Source: Gammaproteobacteria bacterium (lineage in GTDB: Bacteria > Pseudomonadota > Gammaproteobacteria > JACKNK01). From it: 64,000 nt of DNA. The stretch is taken from positions 216,651 through 280,650 of the forward strand of contig JACKNJ010000005.1 in the NCBI GenBank assembly GCA_024234895.1, in the 5' to 3' direction. Both the position numbers and the translations under genes were made by a program. This document shows positions 9,995 to 20,519 of the stretch, piece after piece; the stretch's first letter is position 1, and each line of letters opens with the position of its first letter. A model generated the notes under the pieces. The model made no database searches and was not told where the DNA came from. It saw only the letters and a program-made list of their open reading frames with translations.

Positions 9995-10831
9995 ATGTTC
10001 GAGAAGATCCGCGAAGACATCCTGTGCGTGTTCGACCGCGACCCCGCGGCCCGCAATGCCTTCGAGGTGCTGACCTGTTATCCCGGCCTGCGCGCGGTGC
10101 TCTGGCATCGGCTCGCGCATCGCCTGTGGCGGGCGGAGTTCAAATGGCTGGCACGCTGGATATCGACGTTTCAACGCTGGCGTACCGGGATCGAGATTCA
10201 CCCTGGCGCGACCATCGGCCGGCGCTTTTTCATCGATCACGGCATGGGTGTGGTGATCGGCGAAACGGCCGAGATCGGCGATGACTGCACGCTCTACCAC
10301 GGCGTCACCCTGGGCGGCACGACCTGGCAGAAGGGCAAACGTCATCCGACGCTGGGTAACGATGTGGTCGTCGGCGCCGGCGCCAAGGTGCTCGGTCCGA
10401 TCGTGATCGGCGATGGCGCGCGCGTCGGCTCCAACGCCGTCGTGCTCAAGGAGGTGCCGCCGGGCGGCACCGTCGTGGGTGTGCCCGGGCGGCTGGTCGA
10501 GCCGCGCATGGCGCCGCAGGTCAGCCCCGAGCGCGCCGAACTCGCCCGCAAGATGGGTTTCGACGCCTACGGCATGAGCAAGGACATGCCCGATCCGGTC
10601 GCGAACGCCATCAACTGCATGCTCGATCACGTCAACGCGACGGACAAACGCCTGAAGGAACTGACCGACGCGGTCGCCGCCATGGGCGGCAAGGTCGATC
10701 TGGCGGAAATCCCGAAGCTCGGCGGCCTGGACATCATCCACGACGAGGTGGAAGCGGAGCGCCGCCACGTCCACTCGGAAGAAAGCTGCGAGGCGCTGGA
10801 ATCTCCAGACAAGTCCGGGGTCAAAGACTGA
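9995..10831 (+). CDS. cysE: Serine O-acetyltransferase CysE
   Basis: A 278-residue acyltransferase with a short alpha-helical N-domain and a left-handed beta-helix of hexapeptide repeats, including IEIHPGATIGRRFFIDHG and the catalytic-loop region TLYHGVTLGGTTWQKGKRHP. It makes O-acetylserine from serine and acetyl-CoA, the carbon skeleton for cysteine. The C-terminal extension after VPGRLV is charged and longer than in compact homologues. Placement after trmJ mirrors genomes in which cysE precedes the isc operon; here only an iscA-type gene follows. Confidence 0.94.
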   Translation: MFEKIREDILCVFDRDPAARNAFEVLTCYPGLRAVLWHRLAHRLWRAEFKWLARWISTFQRWRTGIEIHPGATIGRRFFIDHGMGVVIGETAEIGDDCTLYHGVTLGGTTWQKGKRHPTLGNDVVVGAGAKVLGPIVIGDGARVGSNAVVLKEVPPGGTVVGVPGRLVEPRMAPQVSPERAELARKMGFDAYGMSKDMPDPVANAINCMLDHVNATDKRLKELTDAVAAMGGKVDLAEIPKLGGLDIIHDEVEAERRHVHSEESCEALESPDKSGVKD

Positions 10832-10884
10832 CCGGGGTTGTGTTTCCATAACCTGATTGCAACGAATACACATCGAGGTTCCCG

Positions 10885-11214
10885 ATGGCCATCACCATGA
10901 CCGAATCCGCGGCGAAGCAGATCCGCCGCAACATCGAAAAGCGCGGCTCCGGGCTGGGCATCCGCCTGGCGGTGAAGCCTTCCGGCTGTTCCGGCTTCAT
11001 GTACTCGCTGGATTACGTCGACGATCTGAAGGACGGCGACGAGATCATCGAGCGTGACGGTGCGAAGCTGGTCGTCGGCATCGAATCGCTGCCGTTCATC
11101 GACGGTACCGAACTCGGCTTCGAGACCCAGGGCCTGAACCAGACCTTCGTGTTCAACAACCCGAATGCGGTCTCGACCTGCGGCTGTGGCGAGAGTTTTT
11201 CCGTCGACAAGTAA
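10885..11214 (+). CDS. iscA: A-type iron-sulfur carrier protein (IscA family)
   Basis: The 109-residue protein has the three conserved cysteines of A-type carriers: one in KPSGCSGFMY near residue 36 and two in TCGCGESF near the C-terminus. These proteins bind an Fe-S cluster or iron and deliver it to apoproteins. The family includes IscA, SufA and ErpA, which are hard to separate by eye. No iscR, iscS, iscU, hscA or fdx is next to it, although cysE and ndk, which often flank the isc operon, are. A GAGG-containing leader precedes the ATG. Confidence 0.88.
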   Translation: MAITMTESAAKQIRRNIEKRGSGLGIRLAVKPSGCSGFMYSLDYVDDLKDGDEIIERDGAKLVVGIESLPFIDGTELGFETQGLNQTFVFNNPNAVSTCGCGESFSVDK

Positions 11215-11281
11215 GTGCTTGTTCCGCAACGTTGCATTGCCGCTGCGCAACGGCGCGGATAAACTCCGGGCACTCATGCAC

Positions 11282-11305
11282 AAACCCGCGCCCCGGCGCG
11301 GGTTT
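11282..11305 (+). terminator. Terminator after iscA
   Basis: AAACCCGCGCC and GGCGCGGGTTT form a perfect 11-bp stem with a very tight loop, followed by GGTGTTTC. It sits 68 bases after the iscA stop and before ndk, so ndk probably has its own promoter. Confidence 0.6.
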
Positions 11306-11386
11306 GGTGTTTCTGGCCCCGGCACGAACCCCTGTACATGAGTTCAGCCGGGTGCCGTTGTTCACAACCCCTTCGCGGAGTCGCTC

Positions 11387-11818
11387 ATGGCCGTCGAACG
11401 CACGCTTTCCATCATCAAGCCGGACGCCGTCGCCAAAAACTTGATCGGCGAGATCTACCGCCGTTTCGAGCAGGACGGCCTGCGCATCGTCGCCGCGCGG
11501 ATGGTGCAGCTGTCCCGCGAACGCGCCGAAGGTTTCTACGCGGTGCACCGCGCGCGCCCGTTTTTCAACGATCTGGTCGAGTTCATGATCTCCGGGCCGG
11601 TGATGGTGCAGGTGCTGGAAGGCGAGAACGCGATCGCCCGCAACCGTGAGCTGATGGGTTCCACCAACCCCGCCAATGCCGCCCCCGGTACGATCCGCGC
11701 GGATTTCGCCGAGACCGTCGACGAGAACGCCGTGCATGGCTCCGACGCGCCCGAGACCGCCGCTGTCGAGATCGCCTACTTCTTCAGTGATGACGAACTC
11801 TGCCCCCGCACCCGCTGA
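11387..11818 (+). CDS. ndk: Nucleoside diphosphate kinase
   Basis: A 143-residue protein with the Ndk signature ERTLSIIKPDAV at the N-terminus and the active-site histidine in NAVHGSD near residue 117. It transfers the gamma phosphate from ATP to other NDPs, keeping (d)NTP pools balanced. A GGAG sequence lies 11 bases before the ATG. The end overlaps the rlmN start by 29 bases, as the first step in a chain of overlapping genes. Confidence 0.97.
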   Translation: MAVERTLSIIKPDAVAKNLIGEIYRRFEQDGLRIVAARMVQLSRERAEGFYAVHRARPFFNDLVEFMISGPVMVQVLEGENAIARNRELMGSTNPANAAPGTIRADFAETVDENAVHGSDAPETAAVEIAYFFSDDELCPRTR

Positions 11819-13019
11819 CCCGCGCCTTGACCCGCTGAGCCGGGCCACGCCTGCCGAGGCGATCGCCGAGGCGACCGGCGCGGACGGCAAGGTCAATCTG
11901 CTCGACCTCGACAAGGCCGGCCTGGAGGCGTTGTTTGCCACCATCGGCGAGAAGCCGTTCCGTGCCGTGCAGCTGATGAAGTGGCTGTATCACCAGCGCG
12001 TGTCCGATTTCGACCAGATGAGCAATCTGAGCCAGAAGTTTCGCGACTGGCTGAAGGCGAGCACCGAGATCCGCCTGCCGGAAATCGTCACCCGCCAGGA
12101 TTCCACCGACGGCACCATCAAGTGGCTGCTGCGTCTGGACGGCGGCAACTCGATCGAGACCGTGTACATCCCGGACGGCAAGCGCGGCACTCTGTGCGTG
12201 TCCTCGCAGGTCGGCTGTTCGCTGAATTGCAGCTTCTGCTCGACCGCGAAGCAGGGTTTCAACCGCAACCTGACCGCCGGCGAGATCGCCGGGCAGATGT
12301 GGATCGCGCAGGACGCACTCGCCCATCTGAAGGACGAGGGTGTCAAGCACGTGGTCACCAACGTGGTGTTCATGGGCATGGGCGAGCCGCTGCTGAACTA
12401 CCGCAACGTGGTCACCGCCGCCGAGGTGTTCATGGACGATCTCGCCTGGGGGCTGGGCAAGCGCCGCGTCACGGTGAGCACCTCCGGCGTGGTGCCGGCG
12501 CTGCACCGGCTGCGCGAGCTCACCGACGTCAGCCTCGCGGTGTCGCTGCACGCGCCGGACAACGCATTGCGCGACGAACTGGTGCCGGTCAACCGCCGTT
12601 ACCCGCTCGAGGAACTGATGCCGGCCTGCAAGGATTTCGTGCGCAACGCGCCGCGTCGCCACATCACCTGGGAATATGTGATGCTCAAGGGCATCAACGA
12701 CCAGCCCGAGCACGCCCACAAGGTGCTCAAGCTGCTGCGCGGCATCCCCTCCAAGATGAATCTGATCCCGTTCAATCCGTTCCCCGGTTCCGGTTATGAG
12801 ACCTCGTCGATGAACCAGGTCCGTCGTTTCCAGGACATCCTCGCTGCTGGCGGCCTGCGCACCACGATCCGCAAGACGCGCGGCGACGACATCGACGCGG
12901 CCTGCGGCCAGCTCAAGGGGCAGGTCGAGAATCGCGTGCGCCGGCTCGATGAAACCGTCCGCGTGCACAAGGCCAGCGACCGCGAAGCCAGCCGTGCCGA
13001 CGACGGAGCGCGCTCGTGA
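11790..13019 (+). CDS. rlmN: Dual-specificity 23S rRNA/tRNA adenine-C2 methyltransferase RlmN
   Basis: A radical SAM enzyme with the cluster motif CSLNCSFC near residue 145. The second catalytic cysteine is in DDIDAACGQL near the C-terminus. It methylates A2503 of 23S rRNA and A37 of some tRNAs. ATG 11790 gives 409 residues; an earlier start (11676) would add a long unrelated extension. The N-terminal 25 residues are rich in Ala/Pro/Asp, a modest lineage-specific extension. It overlaps ndk and pilF. Confidence 0.95.
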   Translation: MTNSAPAPADPRLDPLSRATPAEAIAEATGADGKVNLLDLDKAGLEALFATIGEKPFRAVQLMKWLYHQRVSDFDQMSNLSQKFRDWLKASTEIRLPEIVTRQDSTDGTIKWLLRLDGGNSIETVYIPDGKRGTLCVSSQVGCSLNCSFCSTAKQGFNRNLTAGEIAGQMWIAQDALAHLKDEGVKHVVTNVVFMGMGEPLLNYRNVVTAAEVFMDDLAWGLGKRRVTVSTSGVVPALHRLRELTDVSLAVSLHAPDNALRDELVPVNRRYPLEELMPACKDFVRNAPRRHITWEYVMLKGINDQPEHAHKVLKLLRGIPSKMNLIPFNPFPGSGYETSSMNQVRRFQDILAAGGLRTTIRKTRGDDIDAACGQLKGQVENRVRRLDETVRVHKASDREASRADDGARS

Positions 13020-13795
13020 AGGTCCTGATCCCGGCCATGCTGATTGCCGTCGGCCTGCTCGCCGGCTGTCCGCAGCAGGGTGAGGTGAAGGCGGACAAGC
13101 CACTCACCGACGACCAGATCAAGGCCCGGCAGATCGCCGAGGTGAATACCCAGCTGGGTATCGAGTACATGCGCAAGGATCGTAACGATCTGGCGCTCGA
13201 GAAATTCGAGCGGGCGCTGGAGGCGGACCCGAGCTTCGCGAGCGCGCCCGGGTACGCGGCGCTGCTCTACGAACGCCTGGATCGTGTCGCCGACGCCGAA
13301 ACCGCCTACGAGAAGGCGCTCTCGCTGGAACCGGACAACGGCTCGATCCGCAACAACTACGCGCAATACCTGTGCCGGCGGAACCGCTTCCAGGAGGCGG
13401 AGGACAATTTCCGCCAGGTCATCGCCAACAAGCTCTACGCGACCCCCGAGATCGGCATGGTCAACGCCGGGCTGTGCGCGCGCCTGGAACCGGACCTGAT
13501 CAAGGCCGAGGGTTATTTCAGGGATGCGCTCGCGGCCAATCCCAATTTCGCCGTCGCGCTGCATGAGCTTGCCAAGCTCGCTTATGTGCGCAACGAATAC
13601 CTGCAGGCCCGGGCCTATCTGCAACGTTATTTCCAGGTCGCCGGCTATTCCCCGCAGAGCCTCTGGCTGGGCGTGCGCGTCGAACGCGCGCTGAACGACC
13701 AGACCGAGGTTTCCCGTTACGCGTATCTGCTCAAGAGCCGATATCCGGACTCGCGGGAGACGCAACTACTCAATGAGTCTCAACCCGATGGCTGA
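13016..13795 (+). CDS. pilF: Type IV pilus biogenesis lipoprotein PilF/PilW (TPR)
   Basis: A GTG start overlaps the rlmN stop. The 259-residue product has a lipoprotein signal peptide with lipobox LLAGC near residue 18 and about six TPR repeats (for example NTQLGIEYMRK and EKFERALEADPSF). PilF is an outer-membrane lipoprotein needed for assembly of the PilQ secretin multimer. Its position after rlmN and before rodZ is the standard gammaproteobacterial order. It links functionally to the minor pilins at the start of the window. Confidence 0.9.
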   Translation: MKVLIPAMLIAVGLLAGCPQQGEVKADKPLTDDQIKARQIAEVNTQLGIEYMRKDRNDLALEKFERALEADPSFASAPGYAALLYERLDRVADAETAYEKALSLEPDNGSIRNNYAQYLCRRNRFQEAEDNFRQVIANKLYATPEIGMVNAGLCARLEPDLIKAEGYFRDALAANPNFAVALHELAKLAYVRNEYLQARAYLQRYFQVAGYSPQSLWLGVRVERALNDQTEVSRYAYLLKSRYPDSRETQLLNESQPDG

Positions 13796-14810
13796 AATTC
13801 CTTCCAACAAAATCGATGGCGTCACCCTCTCGTCGGTCGGGCCGGGACACCGTCTGCGCGACGCGCGCAAGCTCGGCAATCTCGATCAGAGCGACATCGC
13901 GACCCAGTTGAATCTGGACATCGCGACCATCAACGCGCTGGAGAAAGACGATTACTCGAAGATGCCGCCGGCGGTGTTCGTGCGCGGCTATCTGCGTGCC
14001 TACGCGGGCATGGTCGGGCTGCCGGCGGACGACATCCTGGCCAGCTTCGATGCCATGCAGGGTGTCGACCCGGCGGAGCGCAACTACCGGGCACCGGTGC
14101 GGATCAGTGCCACCGGCGTGCCGAAAACGGGTCGCAGCATCGTTCCGACGGTCCTGCTGGTGATCATCGTGATCGCGCTCGCGGCCGGGGCGTACTGGTG
14201 GTGGCAGCAGCGCGGCTCGGTGTCGGCGCTCGGCTCGGTCGTTGCCAACAAGCCGCTCGCCGCGCTCGATCTGGGCACCAACGATATGTCTTCGGCGTCG
14301 GTGGCCGACTCCGCGGCCGATCCGGCGGCTGATCCGGCGGTTGATCGACCGGCCTTGGGTGTCACCGGGATGCCGGTCGATGAGCAACCGGTGAGGATCA
14401 CGACGCCGCCGGTCGAGGAAGCACCGGGCGACGAGCCGCCGACGATGCTCGAGGAGGCCGCGCCCGCCGTCGCCGGGCCGGTGGAAATCCCTTCGGTCCT
14501 GAGCGAGCCGCCTGCGGAATCCGTCACCGAATCGACACCGGGCACCGCGTCCGCGATCGACCGCCTGACCCTGACCTACAGCGACAACTGCTGGACCCAG
14601 GTCCGCGATGCCGCCGGCAAACGCCTGGCCTTCGGGGTCATGAAGCCCGGTCAGGTCTTGGATCTCAGTGGCGTCGCACCGTTCGACGTGACCCTGGGTC
14701 AGTCCGATGGTGTCAGCGTCGAGTTCAACGGCAAGCCCTTCGACCACAACCGCTTCAGTCGCGGTAAGATCGCGCGCTTCCAGATCGCGGACGAAGGCAT
14801 CGCCCAATAG
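13773..14810 (+). CDS. rodZ: Cytoskeleton protein RodZ
   Basis: The 345-residue protein has an N-terminal Cro/CI-type helix-turn-helix (about residues 25-95), a single transmembrane helix near 121-142 ending in YWWWQQRG, a long Pro/Ala/Glu-rich periplasmic linker and a C-terminal RodZ beta domain. RodZ anchors MreB to the membrane and sets rod shape. The start lies inside pilF. In pseudomonads ispG separates rodZ from hisS; here hisS follows directly. Confidence 0.9.
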   Translation: MSLNPMAEIPSNKIDGVTLSSVGPGHRLRDARKLGNLDQSDIATQLNLDIATINALEKDDYSKMPPAVFVRGYLRAYAGMVGLPADDILASFDAMQGVDPAERNYRAPVRISATGVPKTGRSIVPTVLLVIIVIALAAGAYWWWQQRGSVSALGSVVANKPLAALDLGTNDMSSASVADSAADPAADPAVDRPALGVTGMPVDEQPVRITTPPVEEAPGDEPPTMLEEAAPAVAGPVEIPSVLSEPPAESVTESTPGTASAIDRLTLTYSDNCWTQVRDAAGKRLAFGVMKPGQVLDLSGVAPFDVTLGQSDGVSVEFNGKPFDHNRFSRGKIARFQIADEGIAQ

Positions 14811-14886
14811 GCCGCGTCCCGACCGTCACCCCGCTCACGATGCGCTGCACTCCGAAAGCGGCGTGCCGGCATCGCCAACATCGCTC

Positions 14887-16152
<1,266 letters not shown>

Positions 16153-16166
16153 GCACAGGAAACAGC

Positions 16167-16808
16167 ATGGTAGACATCAACGCATCCAATAAAGACGAAG
16201 CCGAGGCCCTCAGGGATTGGTGGAAGGAAAACGGTCGCTCCGTGGTCACCGGCGTGATCCTCGGCGTGGCCGGCATCGTCGGTTGGCAGCAGTGGACCAG
16301 CTACGAGCAGGCGCGTGCGGAAGCCGCCTCCGCGCAGTTCCAGTTGCTGGCCAGCGCGGTGGATCGCAAGGACAGCGCGCAGGCCGAACAACGTGCCGAA
16401 TCGCTGATGGTCGAGTTCAAGGCGACGCCATACGCGTCGCTCGCAGGTCTGATGATCGCCAAGTTGAAGGCCGAAAATGGCGATCTGGTCGGCGCGCAGC
16501 CGAACCTGCAATTCGCGATCGACAACGCGCCGGATTCCGCCATCGAGGCGCTCGCCCGTGCCCGGCTGGTGCGCGTCCGCATCGCTGCCGGCGACCTCGC
16601 CGGCGCCAAGGCGGGGATGCCGGAGCCGGCGCCGCCCGGTTTCATCGCCGAGTTCGCGGAACTGCGTGGCGACATCGCCGTGGCCGAGGGCCGCGCCGCC
16701 GATGCGCGCACTGCCTATGCTGAGGCCCTCGCGAACATGCCGATCGAGGACAGCAGGCGTTTCATCGTCGAGATGAAGCGCGACAACGTTGGTGCCCCCC
16801 CGGGCTGA
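16167..16808 (+). CDS. yfgM: YfgM-like periplasmic chaperone ancillary protein
   Basis: A 213-residue protein with a short acidic cytoplasmic head (NKDEAEALRDWWKEN), one transmembrane helix near residues 24-42 and a periplasmic TPR-like domain. This is the DUF2133/YfgM family, which associates with the Sec translocon and PpiD. ATG 16167 is chosen because AGGAAACAG precedes it; a TTG at 16149 would overlap hisS. Gene order hisS-yfgM-bamB-der is conserved. Confidence 0.88.
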   Translation: MVDINASNKDEAEALRDWWKENGRSVVTGVILGVAGIVGWQQWTSYEQARAEAASAQFQLLASAVDRKDSAQAEQRAESLMVEFKATPYASLAGLMIAKLKAENGDLVGAQPNLQFAIDNAPDSAIEALARARLVRVRIAAGDLAGAKAGMPEPAPPGFIAEFAELRGDIAVAEGRAADARTAYAEALANMPIEDSRRFIVEMKRDNVGAPPG

Positions 16809-16858
16809 CCTGCCCGAACCTGTATCGAAATCGGATCGCAGTGATGTTGGAGAAGCCC

Positions 16859-18046
16859 ATGTTTCGTACCGTGATCAAAGCCTCCGCGCTGTCGGTGGCA
16901 TTGCTTGCCCTGAGCGCCAGCATGACGGGCTGTTCAACCGTTTCCGAATGGATGTTCGGCGGCGACGACAATCGCGAGCCGCCAGCGGAATTGAAGCCGG
17001 TGAGCGCGCCGATCGCGGTCAGTCAGGTGTGGTCCGCGTCGGCAGGCTCCGGCGTCGGAGAGGAGTGGGTGAGGTTCCGGCCCGCGCTCGATGGTCAGCA
17101 GGTTTTCGTTGCCGGTCGCGATGGCGAGGTTTCCGCGCTCAGTGCGGGGTCCGGTGCGAGTGCCTGGCGCGTCGATCTGGATGAGCCGCTGTCGGCTGGC
17201 GCCGGTGCCGGCGAGGGGCTGGTCGTCGTCGCCAGCGATGCGGGCCAGCTGATCGTGCTGGGCGCCGCCGACGGCGCCGAACGCTGGCGGACGCAGCTCA
17301 CCGCGCCGGCGTTATCCCCTGCCGTGATCAAGAGCGGAGTCGTTGTCGTCCGCACCGTGGACGGCAACCTCTCCGGTTACGACGCCGGTACCGGGGCCCG
17401 TGTCTGGGTTTATCCCCGCCGCGTGCCGGCCTTGACCATGCGTGGCGTCAGCGCGCCGGTGCTGGTCGGCAAGAATGGCGTGGTCAGTGGTGCGGACAGC
17501 GGCAAGCTGACCCTGGTGACCCTGGAGAAGGGCTTCCCCGTATGGGAGCGTGATGTCGCGGTCGCCAGTGGCCGCTCCGAACTGGAGCGCATCGTCGACA
17601 TCGACGGCGACCCGGTGATCGGCGCCACCGCCGTGTTCGCGGTTAGCTTCCAGGGCCGCGCGGCCGCCTTCCAGATTCAGGATGGGCAAGGCATATGGTC
17701 GCGTGAGATGTCCTCCAGCGCGGGGCTCGATGTGGATGCGGACCAGGTTTACGTGACCGACGAGGACAGTGATGTCTGGGCTCTGGACGCCAGCACCGGC
17801 GAATCGCTGTGGCGGCAGACCGAGCTGCATCGCCGCGCGTTGACCGGACCGGTCGCGGTCGGGCGTTACGTGGCGGTCGCCGATTTCGAGGGTTATGTGC
17901 ATTTCCTGTCCCGCGAGGATGGGCGCGTGGTCGGTCGTATCCGCACCGACGACAAGGGCGTGCTGGGGCCGATGGTCGAGCAGGACGGCGTGCTCTACGT
18001 GCAGGGCCGTGGCGGCAACGTCGTCGCGCTGCGTCCCGGCGCTTGA
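16859..18046 (+). CDS. bamB: Outer-membrane assembly lipoprotein BamB
   Basis: A 395-residue protein with a lipoprotein signal (ASMTGC) and repeated PQQ-like beta-propeller blades, recognisable by W-R-V/W-R-T endings such as ASAWRVDL, AERWRTQL and ESLWRQTE. BamB is a subunit of the BAM complex that inserts beta-barrels into the outer membrane. The ATG at 16859 is favoured over 16841/16844 because GGAG lies six bases upstream and the shorter signal peptide has a basic N-region. It precedes der by 32 bp. Confidence 0.93.
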   Translation: MFRTVIKASALSVALLALSASMTGCSTVSEWMFGGDDNREPPAELKPVSAPIAVSQVWSASAGSGVGEEWVRFRPALDGQQVFVAGRDGEVSALSAGSGASAWRVDLDEPLSAGAGAGEGLVVVASDAGQLIVLGAADGAERWRTQLTAPALSPAVIKSGVVVVRTVDGNLSGYDAGTGARVWVYPRRVPALTMRGVSAPVLVGKNGVVSGADSGKLTLVTLEKGFPVWERDVAVASGRSELERIVDIDGDPVIGATAVFAVSFQGRAAAFQIQDGQGIWSREMSSSAGLDVDADQVYVTDEDSDVWALDASTGESLWRQTELHRRALTGPVAVGRYVAVADFEGYVHFLSREDGRVVGRIRTDDKGVLGPMVEQDGVLYVQGRGGNVVALRPGA

Positions 18047-18078
18047 ATGTCGCGAGCCACCCGGTTTGAGCCGCAATA

Positions 18079-19476
18079 ATGCTTCCAGTCATAGCCCTCG
18101 TCGGGCGCCCAAATGTCGGTAAATCGACGCTCTTCAATCGCCTTACGCGCAGTCGGGACGCGCTGGTCGCGGATCAACCCGGCCTGACCCGGGATCGCCA
18201 GTACGGCGTCGGTCGCGTCGGTGATCGGCCCTACGTCGTCGTCGATACCGGCGGCCTTTCCGGTGAAAAGGAAGGCATCGACGTGCTCATGGAGCGGCAG
18301 TCCATGCGCGCGGTCGAGGAGGCCGATGTGGTCCTCTTCCTGGTCGATGCCCACGCCGGCCCGACCGGCGGCGACGAGATGATCGCGAACCAGTTGCGGC
18401 GCATGGGCAAGACGCTGTTCGTGGTCGTGAACAAGAGTGACCGCGTCAACGAGAACGTGGTCGGCACCGATTTCTTCTCGCTCGGTCTCGGCGAGCCCCT
18501 GCCGATCGCCGCCGTGCACGGGCGCGGCGTCACCAGCCTCATGGAAACGGTGCTCGAGGCACTCCCGCCCGCCGACGAGGTGGAGGATGCGGAGGCCGGC
18601 ATGAATTTGCGGGTGGCCGTGGTCGGGCGCCCGAACGTCGGCAAATCCACCTTGATCAACCGGATCATCGGTGAGGACCGGGTGCTCGCCTTCGACCTGC
18701 CGGGCACCACGCGCGACAGCATCTTCGTGCCGTTCGAGCATGAGGGCGTGAACTACACGCTGATCGACACCGCCGGCGTGCGGCGCCGCAAGAACGTGAC
18801 GGAGGCGATCGAGAAGTTCAGCATCATCAAGACCTTGCAGGCGATCGAGCAGAGCAACGTCGTGGTGCTGGTGCTGGATGCGCAACAGGGGCTGGCCGAG
18901 CAGGACGTGACCCTCGCCGGGCACGTGCTGGAGAGCGGTCGTGCGGTCGTGGTCGCGGTCAACAAATGGGATGGCCTGCGCCAGGAGGCCAGGGACGCCT
19001 TCCGTACCCAGCTCAACCTGCGTCTGCATTTCCTCGACTTCGCCGAGCTTTACTTCATCTCCGCGCTGCACGGCACCAATGTCGGGCATCTGCTGGAAGC
19101 GGTGCAGCGCGCCGATGCCGCTGCCCATCGCAAGCTGTCCACCCAGGATCTGACCCGCGTGCTGGAAGATCTGGTCCAGGAACACCAGCCGCCGCTGGTG
19201 CGGGGCCGGCGCATCAAGCTGCGTTACGCGCATCAGGGTGGCCGCAACCCGCCGATCATCGTCATCCACGGTAACCAGACCGAGCGCGTGCCGGATGCCT
19301 ACAAGCGTTATCTGATCAATCGCTTTCGCGCGATCTTCAAGTTGCAGGGCACGCCGATCCGGGTCGAGTTCAAGAGCGGCGAGAACCCTTACGCAGGCAA
19401 GCGCAACACGCTTACGCCGCGTCAGGAATACAAGCGCAAGCGCATGATCAAGCACTTCAAATCCGGGAAGAAATGA
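18079..19476 (+). CDS. der: Ribosome-associated GTPase Der (EngA)
   Basis: This 465-residue protein has two tandem GTPase domains, each with its own P-loop (GRPNVGKST at residues 8-16 and again near 183), NKSD/NKWD specificity motifs, and a C-terminal KH-like domain rich in Lys/Arg. Der is essential for maturation of the 50S subunit. Its stop overlaps the start of nudF by four bases. Confidence 0.97.
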   Translation: MLPVIALVGRPNVGKSTLFNRLTRSRDALVADQPGLTRDRQYGVGRVGDRPYVVVDTGGLSGEKEGIDVLMERQSMRAVEEADVVLFLVDAHAGPTGGDEMIANQLRRMGKTLFVVVNKSDRVNENVVGTDFFSLGLGEPLPIAAVHGRGVTSLMETVLEALPPADEVEDAEAGMNLRVAVVGRPNVGKSTLINRIIGEDRVLAFDLPGTTRDSIFVPFEHEGVNYTLIDTAGVRRRKNVTEAIEKFSIIKTLQAIEQSNVVVLVLDAQQGLAEQDVTLAGHVLESGRAVVVAVNKWDGLRQEARDAFRTQLNLRLHFLDFAELYFISALHGTNVGHLLEAVQRADAAAHRKLSTQDLTRVLEDLVQEHQPPLVRGRRIKLRYAHQGGRNPPIIVIHGNQTERVPDAYKRYLINRFRAIFKLQGTPIRVEFKSGENPYAGKRNTLTPRQEYKRKRMIKHFKSGKK

Positions 19477-20087
19477 CGGATCGGGACGACCGCCGACGTC
19501 TCGATGTGCTGGCCGACGAGGTGATGTACGAGGGCTTCTTCCGCCTGCGCCGGGTAACGCTGAGTCACCAGACCTTCGCCGGCGGCATGAGCCCGCCGAT
19601 CCGTCGCGAGGTGCTGGACATGCGCCGCGCGATCGCGGTGATCCTCTACGATCCGGTGCGTGACGAGTTGGTCATGATCGAGCAGTTCCGCATCGGCGCG
19701 ACCGCGCACCCCGAGGGCGGCTGGGTGCTGGAACTGGTCGCCGGTATCGTCGAAGCGGGGGAGAGCGATGCCGATGTCGCGCATCGTGAGTCCATGGAGG
19801 AGGCCGGCTGCGCGATCTCCGATCTCGAGTTCGTGCACGAATACATGGTCGCGCCGGCCGCGACCACCGAGCGCATCGCGCTCTACGTCGCCCGCGTCGA
19901 TGCCGCTGGTGCGGGAGGCATTCACGGCGTCGCCGCCGAGGGTGAGGACATCCGCGTCGCGGTCATGTCTGCCGATGACGCCATCGCCGAAGCCCGCCCG
20001 GGCGGACGCATCAACACCACCACGCCGATCATCGCGATGCAGTGGCTTGCCGTGAACCGGGCGCGATTGCGCACGGCGTGGCGATAA
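19473..20087 (+). CDS. nudF: ADP-ribose pyrophosphatase (NUDIX)
   Basis: The 204-residue protein contains a complete NUDIX box starting GIVEAGESDADVAHRESMEE near residue 90, with the preceding QFRIGA and EGGWVLELVAG segments typical of NudF. It hydrolyses ADP-ribose to AMP and ribose-5-phosphate. The ATGA overlap with der suggests co-transcription. This is the last gene of the ndk-to-nudF block; the sequence after it is degenerate. Confidence 0.88.
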   Translation: MTDRDDRRRLDVLADEVMYEGFFRLRRVTLSHQTFAGGMSPPIRREVLDMRRAIAVILYDPVRDELVMIEQFRIGATAHPEGGWVLELVAGIVEAGESDADVAHRESMEEAGCAISDLEFVHEYMVAPAATTERIALYVARVDAAGAGGIHGVAAEGEDIRVAVMSADDAIAEARPGGRINTTTPIIAMQWLAVNRARLRTAWR

Positions 20088-20238
20088 TCCCGTAGGCGCG
20101 GCAGGCCCGCTTCTGCGATCTGGCTTCGTTCCAGGGGCGGCGGAAGTACGCGGCACGTTGCTCGACCGGCACCTCGTTAGCGAAACGGGCAACGGCGCCC
20201 CGGTTGCGATGGCGGGCGCGGGCTGTATGGGCGCAGAG

Positions 20239-20394
20239 TCACCGCCCGCTAATCCAGGCGGCCAACGTCCGCAGCAGGGCGTTCGGGTCGATCGGCTTGG
20301 AGAGGTGATCGTTCATGCCCGCCGCCAGCGCCTTCTCGCGATCGGCGGCCATGGCGTTCGCCGTCATCGCCAGTATCGGCAGCGAGACTGTCAA
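20239..20394 (-). pseudogene. Receiver-domain C-terminal fragment (minus)
   Basis: The minus strand encodes about 51 residues before a stop, including LPILAMTANAMAADREKAL and NDHLSKPIDPNALLRTLAAW. These are the beta5-alpha5 region and conserved lysine of a hybrid-kinase receiver domain, closely like the second receiver of the intact kinase nearby (AMTANVMAGDRRKALDAG). The upstream reading frame is unrelated, so the rest of the domain, including the phospho-acceptor Asp, is missing. Confidence 0.65.
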
Positions 20395-20519
20395 ATCAAT
20401 CCGCGACTTTGCACATTGCCGAAGCGGAATAAAGCACTTGTGCCGCGGCCGGACCGGGTGCGATGCCGAATCCGCGCTTGGAGGCGAGCCCGCTTCACGC
20501 TCAAGGGCCGGGCACCCTG

